In this document: positions 1 through 9,581 of the stretch, one piece after another
How positions within the stretch are numbered: position 1 is the stretch's first letter
Layout of the letters: each line of letters starts with the position of its first letter
Source of the DNA: Panopea generosa
Lineage: Eukaryota > Mollusca > Bivalvia > Adapedonta > Hiatellidae
NCBI GenBank assembly: GCA_029582155.1
Contig: CM055895.1
Location: 62,225,078-62,289,077 of the forward strand
Reading direction: 5' to 3'
DNA: 64,000 nucleotides
The notes under the pieces: generated by a model
What the model was told of the DNA's origin: nothing
Database searches by the model: none
The model's input: only the letters and a program-made list of their open reading frames with translations
Position numbers and translations under genes: made by a program

Positions 1-363
1 AATAGACACGCATTTGGTGATCAGAGAATTATTATTAATATTTTGTTCCGCGTTTTATGTTCCGTCATTTTATGATTTTGGATTATTCAAACAAATATTC
101 GGATCACGCCTTGTAAATGTGTAAGCAATTGACTTGAAATAAAAGCGACTGTCGCTCCGCCCACTGGACACATGTTGCGCTGTTTGTCCATGTAAATATA
201 GTGTTATACAATGTGGTATTTACTAAGAGACCGAAGCGATTGTGGTTATTGAATAATACAAAAAAGTAAGTGCAATTAATTTGCTGATGCGAATGTAAAT
301 GCCACGAATTGCTGTTATTTACACTCTGTCGTTGTAAGACGCAACAACGAGGAAAATGGTTAG
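1..363. other. AT-rich non-coding DNA
   Basis: No gene, tRNA or tandem repeat is visible. The only local structure is a short inverted repeat around GCGACTGTCGC near 145. The stretch ends where the first SINE begins. Confidence 0.4.
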
Positions 364-365
364 AC

Positions 366-512
366 GTGGAGCACGTGATTCAGTGGTAGAGCACAAAACC
401 CACTATCACAGGGTCGTGGGTTCGATCCTCCGCCACGGCTATGTGTGGTGTCCATGAACAAGACACTTTTCTGCATATGCTTAGTACTGGTTCTACTCAG
501 GAAGACTTCGAG
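366..512 (+). mobile_element. tRNA-derived SINE, family A, copy 1
   Basis: A tRNA-like head carries an A box (CAGTGGTAGAGC, about 381-392) and a B box (GGTTCGATCC, 419-428) of an RNA polymerase III promoter. It is followed by a family-specific tail with the landmarks AAGACACTTTTCTGCATATG, TTAGTACTGGTTCTACTCAG and GAAGACTTCGAG. The same head and tail recur at 20491, 21096, 39715 (minus), 54460 and 59530 (minus), which shows a dispersed retroposon and not a tRNA gene. Similarity to the other copies stops after GACTTCGAG, so the 3' end is truncated or diverged. Confidence 0.8.
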
Positions 513-1829
513 CATGATAACTAATGGTTAGACTGGCTGCGCCTATAAGCAAAATCCTAGTATGTTGTCGCCTCTTCTGTATGTATGCACGATACGCAAT
601 ATCATGATTATTCTATATTATTGTTACGTTAATGATATTGTTGTTGCCTTGTTCTTCTTTGAATAATACCATCACCGGTTGGGTATATGATTCTCGGTTT
701 AAGCTTCAAACTGGAATATTGATTTTGATACATAGAGCTTAGAATGCAGTGGTATTGGTGTCAGTTATTTGTATATTTGTATTTTACTGTTGATGTGTAT
801 GATAAGTTTGTATTGACACATGCTGTTGTGTTGGTGGTATAGTTTAAATGATATTTATTGGACATATTCATATTTTGAAATAACCTTAACAATTATTTAT
901 TTTGTTCATACCCCAGTCCTTAAGCATGTGGCAGATAATAGTATTTATATTGTTTCTTTCATAAATAGTCATATTTCGGTTTGTCCGAAAATTCGTGATT
1001 GTCCAAACTATCTATGTAACGGTAATATTTCTTAATGTACGAAATATAGTATGTATATTTGATACATCTAAAACAACTGTTGTTGATAAAATCATCCATT
1101 ACCAATTCCGCCAAATAAACGAGTATGAAATATATTTGATTATGAATCCCATTTTTATGATAACATCTTCAATAAATACCTGACCATATAATGTTTTGTG
1201 TTATGATTGATTGTTTCATTAATTGATATCCATCTTATGTTCTCTCATTGAACTAGAACAATGTACCACTATCTTCTTTCGATTCCATTGTATAGATTGA
1301 ACAATAGATTCAGACTTGAAGTGATAAATTCATGTTACACCCCCAGTTATGATAGTGTGCAGAACTACATTGCATATATTAAGCTCATGGTCTAAATATT
1401 TCTGTGTATGATATTTTCTTCAATCTTCTAATGTTATATATGTTATTCATTTTCTTTTTTCAGTCATATTTCATGATAGCATACCTATGAACGGTAACAT
1501 GTTACATAAGTTTGGATAAATCAATTTTGTTGGGAATTAGTTAGTGCCCTATGCATCTAATACATTTAAGCAATGTTAATGTGTTGGAGCATGTTCTCTA
1601 CTGGCAGACATCGGAACCAGGAACAGTGTTTTGTGTATTTGGTTACAATATAGGGATAGCGTACTGTCTCGACAACCAAACACTTTAATAAAATATGCAT
1701 TTGCTTATCATTGTTTTACCAACATTACCGACTTTAAGCAGGATTGTTGCATGCCCAAGAAAATAGAAACACTCGACAGCGAAATATGTTTGTAATGTGT
1801 ATTACACACACCAGTAAAATAATTAACAG
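513..1829. other. AT-rich intergenic DNA
   Basis: Short open frames here (for example 820-1035 and 995-1183) have no domain-like composition and overlap one another. I see no gene, RNA or repeat that I can support. Confidence 0.4.
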
Positions 1830-2150
1830 AACAGAACATATATATTTTTTCAACTTATCAATATACAGGTCATAATCATACAAAATTAAAAAAAAATATA
1901 TGCATGCGTGAAACAAACGGAACATACAACGTAAACATATATAGAAAGTCGATTAAGCTGGTATAGTGAGAGTGATCAGTGTTAACATGAATTGAATAAA
2001 CAGTTTTAAATATTTGTTCGACTCCTTCAAACATTAACAGCTGCTGTTCTTATTTCTAATCCATTTGACAGTAAAGTTTTATTAACAATGGTTTAGTATT
2101 TGTATTCATAAAGATTAGCCAATGTAAAAACACTTGATTTAGTGAGATAA
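1830..2150. repeat. Dispersed repeat H, uninterrupted copy
   Basis: This block matches 35630-35729 followed by 36330-36560. Shared landmarks are ACAGAACAGAACATATAT, GCATGCGTGAAACA, GACAGTAAA, TTAACAATGGTTT and AAAAACACTTG. At the 35-36 kb locus the two halves are separated by about 600 bp containing another element and microsatellites; here they are contiguous. On the minus strand the left end reads as an A-rich 3' tail ending in TTCTG repeats, as in some retroposons. A related tail fragment lies at about 2175-2250. Confidence 0.6.
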
Positions 2151-2427
2151 TTTTGGAATGTTTTTTTTTTTTTTACAGAAAATACATATTTTATTTCTAT
2201 TTAAGCATATACAGCTTATCATCATACATAATACAATAAAGAATACTTGTTGATAATTAACGTAATTGAATAGATCATTTATCTATATTTACATAACAGT
2301 TTGGTTAATAATCGGTCATCTTACGTTATTCTACAAGTTCAAAATTAGTTTTATATAAGGTGTTCATTAAAATAAAAACGTGTTCTTACAGGTAGCTTAA
2401 AAACCTTGTTGTTGTGATTTCTTTCAC

Positions 2428-2565
2428 TTGGAAATGACGTTTCTGTATCCGTTAATGCTAAAGCTGAAAAGGGGGTCCTACAATTGAAAATTACGTTCCT
2501 GTATCCGTTTATGCCAAATTTGAAAAGGGGGTCCTACACTTGGAAATGATTAACCTGTACATGCA
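2428..2565 (+). repeat. 56-bp tandem repeat, about 2.4 units
   Basis: Units start at 2428, 2484 and 2540 (period 56). Each carries TTGRAAATKACG, CTGTATCCGTTWATGC and GAAAAGGGGGTCCTACA. The third unit decays after about 25 bp. No coding sense is apparent. Confidence 0.8.
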
Positions 2566-3216
2566 AATCGTACAGCTGATAAAAGTGTTTAAACACCTAC
2601 ATATGGTGTTAATGCAACCGGGAATTGAAACTGTAATTATTAAAGCTGAAAACGATGTCCCTACCGACGGACACAAAATAGTGCACATGTTTTTTTTGTA
2701 AAAAAATACATTGATGGTTTCTTAGTATTTTTTAAACCGCAATCGGTGTCGCATTTCAAAATATTTGTTATCAAAATATATCGATCCGGTTATATAACAC
2801 ATCAAAAGTTAACATATTAAACTGTATAACTTTACTTGACAAATACTTTATATTTTTTAAAGATAAATACAAGAGAAAAATCTTTTTGCAGCTTACGAAA
2901 AACCAAGCAAATAGAAATACTTATAACAATGAACAAAATCAAACTTAGGTCACACAAAATTAAATAGAAAACATTAAAACTAAAACTATGAAAAGTAAAC
3001 TGCGTACAGTTCCTTGACTGCAAATGTCTGTTTCCTATTTTTTCTCCTTTTGTATTCCCTTTGATTCGTCTTCATTTATGTATTTACATTTAAAATATAA
3101 CTTGTAAGACATTGTATTAATGTTTTGTTATTTACAGTTATTTTATGATGTGTTAAGTTTCATATAGTTTATATTGATACCTGGGCAATTTTTTATAAAC
3201 ATTGTGTTATGTCTTG
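2566..3216. other. AT-rich intergenic DNA
   Basis: Nothing recognisable. A 63-codon minus-strand open frame (2832-3023) is hydrophobic and of low complexity and has no support as a gene. Confidence 0.35.
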
Positions 3217-3500
3217 ACGGGCCAAATTAGCTCAGTCGGTAACGCGTCTGACTATCAACTTAGGGGTCATGAGTCCAAATCCCTACCAGGCAACAGTTTC
3301 TGTGATTATCGATATACGACATTGTGTCTCATTAGCATTTATCTCTCACTGTCATAAGTAGGAAAGCTTTCAGTTACTTGCGGAAATTTGGTGTGCTCGA
3401 GTACTGGTTAATTTTTCAGGATCCCAGAAAACAGTGATTAGTTTAACAGATCGTTAGTCCCCGATGGCATAAACATGACGCTAAATATTCAATAAATCAT
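3217..3500 (+). mobile_element. tRNA-derived SINE, family C, copy 1
   Basis: The head resembles a tRNA (TTAGCTCAGTCGGTAACGCG as A box; ATGAGTCCAAATCCC as a decayed B box). The body carries CGACATTGTGTCTCATTA, ACTTGCGGA, CTCGAGTACTGGTTAA and ends in CATGACGCTAAATATTCAAT. Reverse-complement copies lie at 27782-28073 and 42294-42586. The B box here has mutated from GGTTCGAATCC, so this copy is probably inactive. Confidence 0.8.
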
Positions 3501-3999
3501 TTTCATGTATTTTGTCTTACATGGAATAAATATATATTGATGGCAAAAAAGAATATCAATCATATCCAAAGTGCTTTAGACGTTTTCCCGTGGTATGCCA
3601 CAGCAAGGAATCACTTTCAATTGCTGGGTATATGTATACAATTAAAATAACTAAACTTTAAGGCATGTACTCGTACATTTATTTCAAACACTTGACACTA
3701 TTTTGACAATTTTTGAAAAATCAGAATTAAACAACTAATGCAGATAAATAGTACTTATTTATATGTTACTGTTTTGCAATGAAACATATACCAGCTATTA
3801 ACGCAAACACACTTATACTATCTAAGTAACATGAATGGCAACAATCTCACTTTCTCCCATTTCCAACAGTAAGATCTTAGTTTTATTATATATACAGCAT
3901 ATGAATATAAATAACACTAGAAAACCTACTAAAATGATGTAAGCAAACCTAGATTATTAAATTATGCTGGAATGTATGACACAAAACAAATAAAACCTA
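3501..3999. other. AT-rich intergenic DNA
   Basis: No gene or repeat detected by eye. The only pattern is general A/T richness. Confidence 0.35.
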
Positions 4000-4440
4000 A
4001 AGTGTTTTTGGTCTTATTACCGCGTTATATGTCATAAGGGAATCGTGTGCGACTGTTATAGACTTATTCATGAACAAATGTATCTGAAAAGAAACGCCTT
4101 GGGCCAACTGTTCACTATGCTGTTGTAAATAACACAAATAATTAAAACCATATAATGTTTGATGTCATGAAATACCAGTTGAGTTTTACACTTTTTGATG
4201 TTAGCTATATCAATGGTATATCTTAGAGTGAACTATTGTTATTCCACAACCAATATAACCGAACAGAAATTGTTAAAGTTATATTGAATAAAAAATGCCA
4301 ATAGCACTCAACGTGCTTTTTTCTTCAAACCGTAATATGTCTCATAAAGGAATGGTGTGCATTTTAATAACGAAAAAGTATGTATCCAACTTGCAATCCC
4401 ATGGGGCAACTATTCACTATGTTCGTAAAAATGATTCGAT
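4000..4440 (+). repeat. Diverged direct duplication, offset about 310 bp
   Basis: The segment from about 4000 (GTCATAAGGGAATCGTGTGC, then GGGCCAACTGTTCACTATG) is repeated from about 4312 (TCATAAAGGAATGGTGTGC, then GGGGCAACTATTCACTATG). Both copies are non-coding. The arms are roughly 140 bp and clearly diverged, so the event is old. Confidence 0.6.
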
Positions 4441-5095
4441 GCGATAAATGCATAAAATGCGTTTCAATAAAGTGTAAAAAGAAAAAATAATACTTAAACT
4501 TCGTTTTATACTGGGTACTGTTTTAATAGTAATAGTTCGACGTAACCTACCTAAGTTTAATAATTATGGTATGATTTTGTTTAAAAAGCATTGTTCTAAG
4601 TATGTTCTTATTCATTTAACATCGAATTCGATTTCCAAATAAAAGTCAAATATCTCAACATATAAAAAGTGCACGTATCGGTAGAACCAGTACCCAGCTA
4701 AAGATATTGAAGTATATCGGACAAAGGATATTTTGTCGATTAAACAATACCAATTATTATATTTTAAAAGCTCTACTAGACTTTCCATTTTTGATGACAA
4801 TTTTTATGTGTGCAATTTAATCATATTGTGACTTCTTACGAGATTCGACTGCAACTCAATTCAATCATTATTTCATTCATCATAAACTTACAAATTTGTT
4901 TATCTCCATTTACATTTTGGCAGTTTATACAATACAAACATGACTACAAGAATGAGTATATACAATACAAGTTACAAAAAAGAAAAAAAACCATAAAAAA
5001 TAAAGTATTGAACTGCTTATGGTCACATAATAATAAGCCCTTACCAATTCAATAAGCTTTGTTTCGAACACATATTATTTTATGGATATTTAGAA

Positions 5096-5350
5096 TTGCC
5101 ACGAAGTTATGCAAAAATAGATACATATTGTAAAAATAGAATACGTACCAACATGGGAATTTTTGTATGCATATTTACAAAATGTAAAAAAGAACATTTT
5201 AAATGCAGTATACGTACCAACAGGAGAAGTATTATATGCATATTTACAAAATGTAAAATAGAATGCTTTATAACGCAACATACGTACCAAGCACTGGAAT
5301 TATTGCATGCATTTTTACAATATAGAACGTTTTATAAAGCATTATACCGA
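5096..5350 (+). repeat. Degenerate tandem repeat, about 70 bp x 3.5
   Basis: The motif ATACGTACCAA recurs near 5141, 5210 and 5281 with a decayed fourth copy near 5341. Each is followed by GTATGCATATTTACAAAATG-type sequence. Overlapping open frames on both strands (5096-5353 plus, 5090-5290 minus) follow from the repeat and have no independent support as genes. Confidence 0.7.
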
Positions 5351-5689
5351 TAGGAGAGTTGTTTTGACAATATAACGGATGGTACGGAAGACTATTTAGG
5401 GATTTCATTTTGAGATCTACACTACATGCGACATAAATAAGGCTACTCTCGTCTTGTTATATGTAAATACAACGACATATGTAAATATAATCGGATCTAA
5501 TGTTCATTCGAAAGCATAGGACCCAATCTGGAAATAAAGATTAATAAAATAACAGACCAGACTATATTTGGATCTGTTCATGACAGTTAGTGTTAAATGC
5601 AACACTATAAACGTACCCTGGTACCTATTTTCGAGTCATATCGAATGACTTTCGTAACTGATCACAAAGGATCAAACACAATTTATATC

Positions 5690-5850
5690 AAGTTTGAAGT
5701 AAAAGTTAAAGTACGAGAACACTTTTACAGCCGGTGTAATGAAGAATTTGTACTCCATAGAATATGTACTCCCCAGTCCGTATTCAACGTAGAATATGGA
5801 CTCCCTGTCCGTAGAATATGGACTTCTTCTGTAGAATAGTAACTCACTTA
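5690..5850 (+). repeat. Dispersed repeat J with GTAGAATATGGACTCC units
   Basis: Between about 5745 and 5845 the motif TAGAATATGGACTCC and variants (TAGAATATGTACTCC) recur four to five times with 15-30 bp spacing. A reverse-complement relative lies at 10040-10260, including matching flanking sequence (GTACTCC, then CAGTC and GTAGAATATGGACT). This is a dispersed element with an internal degenerate minisatellite and is not coding. Confidence 0.6.
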
Positions 5851-6268
5851 GGGATGAAATCACACAAGCATCTACGGCATGCAATATAACTGAACGTTAA
5901 TGTTTCTTTATTTGTTAATATACATTTAAAAATGCAATATAAACATCCTAGTCATAGAATGCAGTTAGTTTCTAGTTAGTTAATTCAGAAACGACTTAGA
6001 TAGCGATCTAGTAATAGAGAGATCTACCTAAAAGGGAAACGACTTTTTGTTGCCACTATTCATTTCTGTATCTGTTGTTGCGATTTTCCAATTGCATGCT
6101 GCTATGTTAGAGCTGCATTCGTCCTGTCGGCGTCTCTGCTGTTTCCTTTGTTCTTTCGCGCCTAAGGTCACTTTAATAGGAACCCAGACGCTTTGTCGGT
6201 ACAATGTTAAACTTGAAAGGCATTCAAAAAGGGGAACTTTTAGTGTCAAACTACTTATTTATCCGCTG

Positions 6269-6365
6269 ATTGGATGGTACTACTGAGTAACGTAGCCTGC
6301 CAATGAGACCGCAGCAATATCTTTGTTTGGTCGGCATTGTTCAAAGAAATAAGTCACTATAAATA
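6269..6365 (+). promoter_or_regulatory. Candidate Pol II promoter: paired CCAAT boxes and a TATA box
   Basis: An inverted CCAAT box (ATTGG, 6269-6273), a direct CCAAT box (CCAAT, 6300-6304) and a consensus TATA box (TATAAATA, 6358-6365) lie in the correct order upstream of an ATG at 6398 in a good Kozak context (CAAGGATGG). The predicted start site about 30 bp past the TATA box leaves a 5' UTR of only about 10 nt. The pairing of CCAAT boxes with TATAAATA resembles cell-cycle or histone-type promoters, but that comparison is inference. It appears to be the promoter of the broken gene at 6398. Confidence 0.5.
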
Positions 6366-6397
6366 CAGTTTTATTCCGAGCGATTTAATTAGCAAGG

Positions 6398-6967
6398 ATG
6401 GTTCCCCAAACATATGAGGATATTAATGTTGTTGTATGGTGTTTAGCGTCGTTTTCAACAATTTCTCAGTCATATCGCGACGGCGTCTACTTGAGACAGT
6501 TTTCTAAGCGCTGTCACACTGGAGTATCATGCCGCAGACACATGGTATGATACCCCACCCAGTCACATTATACTGTCACCGGGCCGACCAGACCTAAACT
6601 GTCCTCTTAATGCTGAGCGTCAAGCGAGGAAGCTTCTAGTACAATTTATAAAGTCTTTGGTATGAACCCACGACCTTCCGTATGCGAGGCGGACGCTCTA
6701 CCACTAGACCACGCCGCGGTCGAGGATATTAAATCATTTGTATTGCATAAGAGGATTCCATCGGGGAGCAAGTTAAGCAAAGGTGAAAAGGCTTACTTTA
6801 GGAAAAAAGTGTTCTAGAATTGAAGTCAAAGGCGGAACTGTTTATTTTTGTGACAACAAAAATGAGAACAAAAAATTGCTGAGAGTAGTGAAGTATGGCG
6901 AAGTTGACAGAATCCTGGAAAGTCTGTATCTGGACGAGCATGGCGGCCGCATGGGTATTGTAAAATC
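6398..6967 (+). pseudogene. Broken gene head: integrase zinc-binding-like domain
   Basis: An ATG at 6398 opens MVPQTYEDI, and the frame is cut after codon 9 by a SINE (6427-6721). Removing the SINE and one copy of the 11-bp target duplication GAGGATATTAA resumes the frame as EDIKSFVLHKRIPSGSK and continues to KAYFRKK. A one-base slip in an A run (about 6812-6817) then moves reading to another frame, giving RIEVKGGTVYF, KKLLRVVKYGEVDRILES and HGGRMGIVKS. This layout (an acidic FL-hKR-P start, a V-DG-LYF strand, then H-GGH-G--KT) is that of the zinc-binding segment found before retroelement-type integrase cores and in KRAB-A-domain-2-like proteins. The expected second His of GGH is Arg here. 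A GTAAGT splice donor follows at 6968, so this looks like a first exon. Family identity is from memory of the motif and no search was run. Confidence 0.5.
6427..6721 (-). mobile_element. tRNA-derived SINE, family B, copy 1, with target-site duplication
   Basis: Read on the minus strand it starts with a tRNA-like head (GGTCTAGTGGTAGAGCGTCC as A box; GTCGTGGGTTCATACC as B box region). The body contains AAGCTTCCTCGC, GGTCTGGTCGGCCC, TGACTGGGTGGGGTATCATA and a 3' end with GTTGAAAACGACGCTAAACA. It is flanked by the direct duplication GAGGATATTAA (6416-6426 and 6722-6732). A plus-strand relative is at 21957-22264. The intact flanking duplication indicates insertion by target-primed retroposition into the coding frame of the gene at 6398. 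Confidence 0.85.
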
Positions 6968-7018
6968 GTAAGTGCTAATACTATTTTATGGGTATAGTAA
7001 AATCGTAAGTGCTAATAT
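6951..7018 (+). repeat. Duplicated splice-donor segment, offset 37 bp
   Basis: ATGGGTATTGTAAAATCG followed by GTAAGT-type sequence (from 6951) is repeated from 6988 with one substitution. Each copy carries the same AATCGTAAGTGCTAATA, so there are two potential donor sites 37 bp apart. Use of the second would insert a stop (TAA at 6969) into the reading frame. Confidence 0.7.
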
Positions 7019-7074
7019 AGTTTGTTTTTAAATTGTTTTTGCTTTCATAGATCTATCAACATGCATGCAATCTA

Positions 7075-7165
7075 CTACATGACCAGTATGACTAAGGCGC
7101 TAAAGTGTGAAAACAGAAGGTCATTTGTTCGATCCGGGTGTCGTATTGAAAATTCATCCCCCGGA
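7075..7165 (+). mobile_element. tRNA-like SINE remnant
   Basis: CAGTATGACTAAGGCGCTAA resembles a tRNA A-box region, and GTCATTTGTTCGATCCGGG is a good B box. The spacing is tRNA-like, but no cloverleaf can be completed and no second copy with the same tail was found in the window. Confidence 0.4.
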
Positions 7166-7237
7166 GCGAGTTTTCAGTGAATTTTCGACTTAATAAAAAT
7201 TAACCCCCCACCCAAATAAAAACTGACCCAGGCTACT

Positions 7238-8395
7238 GGTGATGTGTATAAGGTGTGTACAAACACCTTCACTCATTCCCACCATCCCATCATCCGTCGC
7301 TCTCTCTCCCACCCATCCACCCTCCCTCTCTTCATCCCTCTTTCCAACTCTCCATCCCTCCATTTTTCTCTCTTCCCTCCTCCCTCCTTCCCCTCACACC
7401 GACCCTCCCTCCATCCCTTCCCTCCCTCCCATCCACCCTTCCCCCTTCCTCCCTCCTAAACAGACTTGTGATGTGCAAAAGGTGTGTACAAACGCCTTCT
7501 CTCCTTCCCATCCTCCAACCGTCTGTCCGTTGCTCTCTCTCTCTCTCCCTCCCATCACCCCCTTCTCTTCATCCCTTTTCCCACCCTTCATCCGTCCATT
7601 TTCTCTCCCTCCCCCCTTCCCCCTCCCACCCATCTACTCACCTTCCCTCCTTCCCCTGCTCCATCCCTCTCTCCCATCTTATCTCTCACCTTCCCTCTCT
7701 TCCTCTCTGTCGCTATCCTTCCACCCATTCACCATCACTCCCTCACTCGCACCCATCCACCCGATCTTTCCTCCACCTCCCTACTTTCCTCTACCACCAT
7801 CTTGCGCTCAAACAAACCAACGCACCCTTCTTACCATCCACCCACCGACCCACCCACCGGCCCACGCTTCCTTCTTCCTCTCTCCAAAACGGTGTGTGGA
7901 TAAGGTGTGTACAAATGCCCTCTGTTCTTCCCACTCTCCTTCCGTCCGTCCGACCATTCTTACCCACCCACCTACTCTCTATCTCTCTCCCCCTCCTATC
8001 CATCCTACATCTTACCCACCCACCCTCCGTCCCACCCTCAGTCTCTCACACCCACCCACCAACCCACCCACCATTTCTTCCACCAATCCTCTTACCCACC
8101 CATCGACCCTTCTTACCCACCCAACTACTCTCCCTCTTCTTTCCCACCCTCTATTCTCTCTCTCTCTCACCCTCCTTTCCATCCTACATCTTACCCACCC
8201 ACCCTCCGTCCCATCCTCAGTCTCTCACAACCATTTCTTCCACCAATCCTCTTACCTTCCTTCCCATCCATGTTTCATCCCATTGTCCGAACCTCTCTCC
8301 CTCCACCTATCCACCCTCCCTCCTTCTCACCCTGTCTTCCTCTCTCCCTCTCCCCATTCTGACTGGTGATGTGCGTAGGCGTGTACAAAAACGCC
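7238..8395 (+). repeat. Polypyrimidine block punctuated by a conserved GTAC-centred motif
   Basis: About 1.1 kb is almost pure C/T on this strand (CCTCCCTCC, CTCTCTCT, CCCACCCACC). It is divided by four copies of a 30-bp non-pyrimidine block (GATGTGNANAAGGTGTGTAC then AAACGCCTT) at about 7239, 7469, 7892 and 8368. The block is an imperfect palindrome about GTAC. Within the last segment a 100-bp stretch from about 8001 is duplicated at 8180 (offset 179). Long Ser/Pro/His open frames here (7239-8369, 7255-8403) are produced by base composition and are not credible genes. Confidence 0.85.
8013..8217 (-). other. Cluster of potential G-quadruplexes on the minus strand
   Basis: The complement of CCCACCCACCCTCCGTCCCA at about 8016 continuing into CCC gives five GGG tracts with loops of 1-5 nt. 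A second set near 8050-8070 (GGGTGGGTTGGTGGGTGGG when read on the minus strand) and a third near 8195-8215 also meet the usual four-tract rule. Folding is inferred from sequence only. Confidence 0.5.
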
Positions 8396-8413
8396 TAATA
8401 TGACTTGAAAGAT

Positions 8414-8545
8414 ATGTTAAGAAACGCCACGAAGATGGACCCAACTGTGTTGAACTTCTTTCGTGACTTGGAAAACCTAGAAGACAAACTGAAGTTCTAC
8501 AGTAATTACTTTACTAGTGATTGGACCTGTAAAACTGGTGTATGA
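8414..8545 (+). CDS. Small unrecognised ORF, possible exon
   Basis: A 43-codon frame from ATG 8414 to TGA 8543 encodes a complex, non-repetitive peptide (MLRNATKMDPTVLNFF, then a charged stretch RDLENLEDKLKFYSN and FTSDWTCKTGV). It differs in composition from the surrounding low-complexity DNA and could be a helical, weakly coiled-coil terminal exon. An in-frame stop lies at 8396, so an upstream join would need an acceptor between 8398 and 8414; a candidate AAAG lies at 8408-8411. It is not in frame with the donor at 6968 if that acceptor is used. I do not recognise a family. It may equally be a relic of a transposon protein. Confidence 0.3.
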   Translation: MLRNATKMDPTVLNFFRDLENLEDKLKFYSNYFTSDWTCKTGV

Positions 8546-9304
8546 TTATTCAAGTGATAATCATCAGTTGTTTTCAGCTATAGATTAGAATCAAAACATT
8601 TATTGTTTAATTAATTATTTTGACTTCTTGCCTCATTGGTAGCCTCATTGTAACGTTACATTTGTGTTCCTACTTTTATAAATTGATGGCTTAAAGTCTG
8701 TGGTATTTAACTTGTTTAAATAAAAACGTTCTAAATTTATGTTCATTCCGTATTGTTCATTTTCATATAATGAAAGGTGTGAACGTGTTGTTAGTCCCGA
8801 AAAACAAATCAAAACATTAAAAATACTGGTAGCAAGTGTGCTTGAGAGTGTGTGGTGTCTTGTTATGTACAGAGTGTGTGAAATTAGTTTTGGGCTTATC
8901 AATTTTCTGGCGGCCCAATCAAAATGCCCGTTACACTAAATAATTTCTTGTGAAAATTATTGATGAAAATACTGTTTATTTATCACATCAACAGTTTCTT
9001 CGCTGCAGTTTCTCTCTCTCCAAAGCCAACATTTCTCTCCTTAATCTCCTTTTCTCTCTATTCAAGGAATCCATCGATCTCCAATAGTTTTGCTTGTCAC
9101 TGTATAGTTAAAGATAAAGTCGTTCCTCGATTTTACAATAGCAATTTAACAACAGTGTGTATTAAACCATACACAAAATATATGCAATTAAACTAAATTA
9201 ATTATACTAATTAAGTCAACTGATATACAGAAGAGCTAGTGTTAAATGAAGAAAATATCAAGCAATGGGTGGAAGAAAACAACGTTAGAAAAAAAAATGT
9301 TCGA
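8546..9304. other. AT-rich intergenic DNA
   Basis: Open frames at 8645-8902 (minus), 8739-8939 and 8960-9196 (plus) have no recognisable domain. No repeat with a second copy in the window was noticed. Confidence 0.3.
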
Positions 9305-9395
9305 AGCAGATGAGATTCGAAATACCGCGGTTCCACCACGATGATTTGTAAAGCAACTGACTTAACCTCTACGCCAGCAAGTCAATTGGTCTAGT
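9305..9395 (-). mobile_element. tRNA-like SINE head remnant
   Basis: On the minus strand TGGCGTAGAGGTTAAGTCAG resembles an A box and GGTATTTCGAATCTC a B box with one extra base. Flanking sequence does not match the other SINE families here, so only a remnant is claimed. Confidence 0.4.
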
Positions 9396-9446
9396 TGTTT
9401 GGTATCAGCAGATTGGTATCTGAGAGCTCTTGAATTGCGCATCTCA

Positions 9447-9449
9447 CTC

Positions 9450-9520
<71 letters not shown>

Positions 9521-9581
9521 CCATCCATCCATCCATCCATCCATCCATCCATCCATCCGTCCTTCTGTCTGTCTGTCTGTC
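9447..9581 (+). repeat. Compound microsatellite (CT)n(AT)n(CATC)n(TGTC)n
   Basis: CT repeats run to 9500, AT from 9501 to 9520, CATC from 9521 to about 9558, and CTGT/TGTC to 9581. The open frames that cross it on both strands are microsatellite translations. Confidence 0.95.

Noticed and set aside
361-440. Functional tRNA gene
   Set aside because: A and B boxes are present, but acceptor and anticodon stems do not pair, and the sequence continues into a tail shared with other dispersed copies. It is a SINE head. The same applies to the heads at 3217, 21957, 27782, 34678, 54460 and 63053.
7239-8403. Overlapping Ser/Pro/His-rich open frames of 376 and 382 codons
   Set aside because: They are translations of a C/T-only low-complexity block in two frames at once. 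Absence of A and G removes stop codons.
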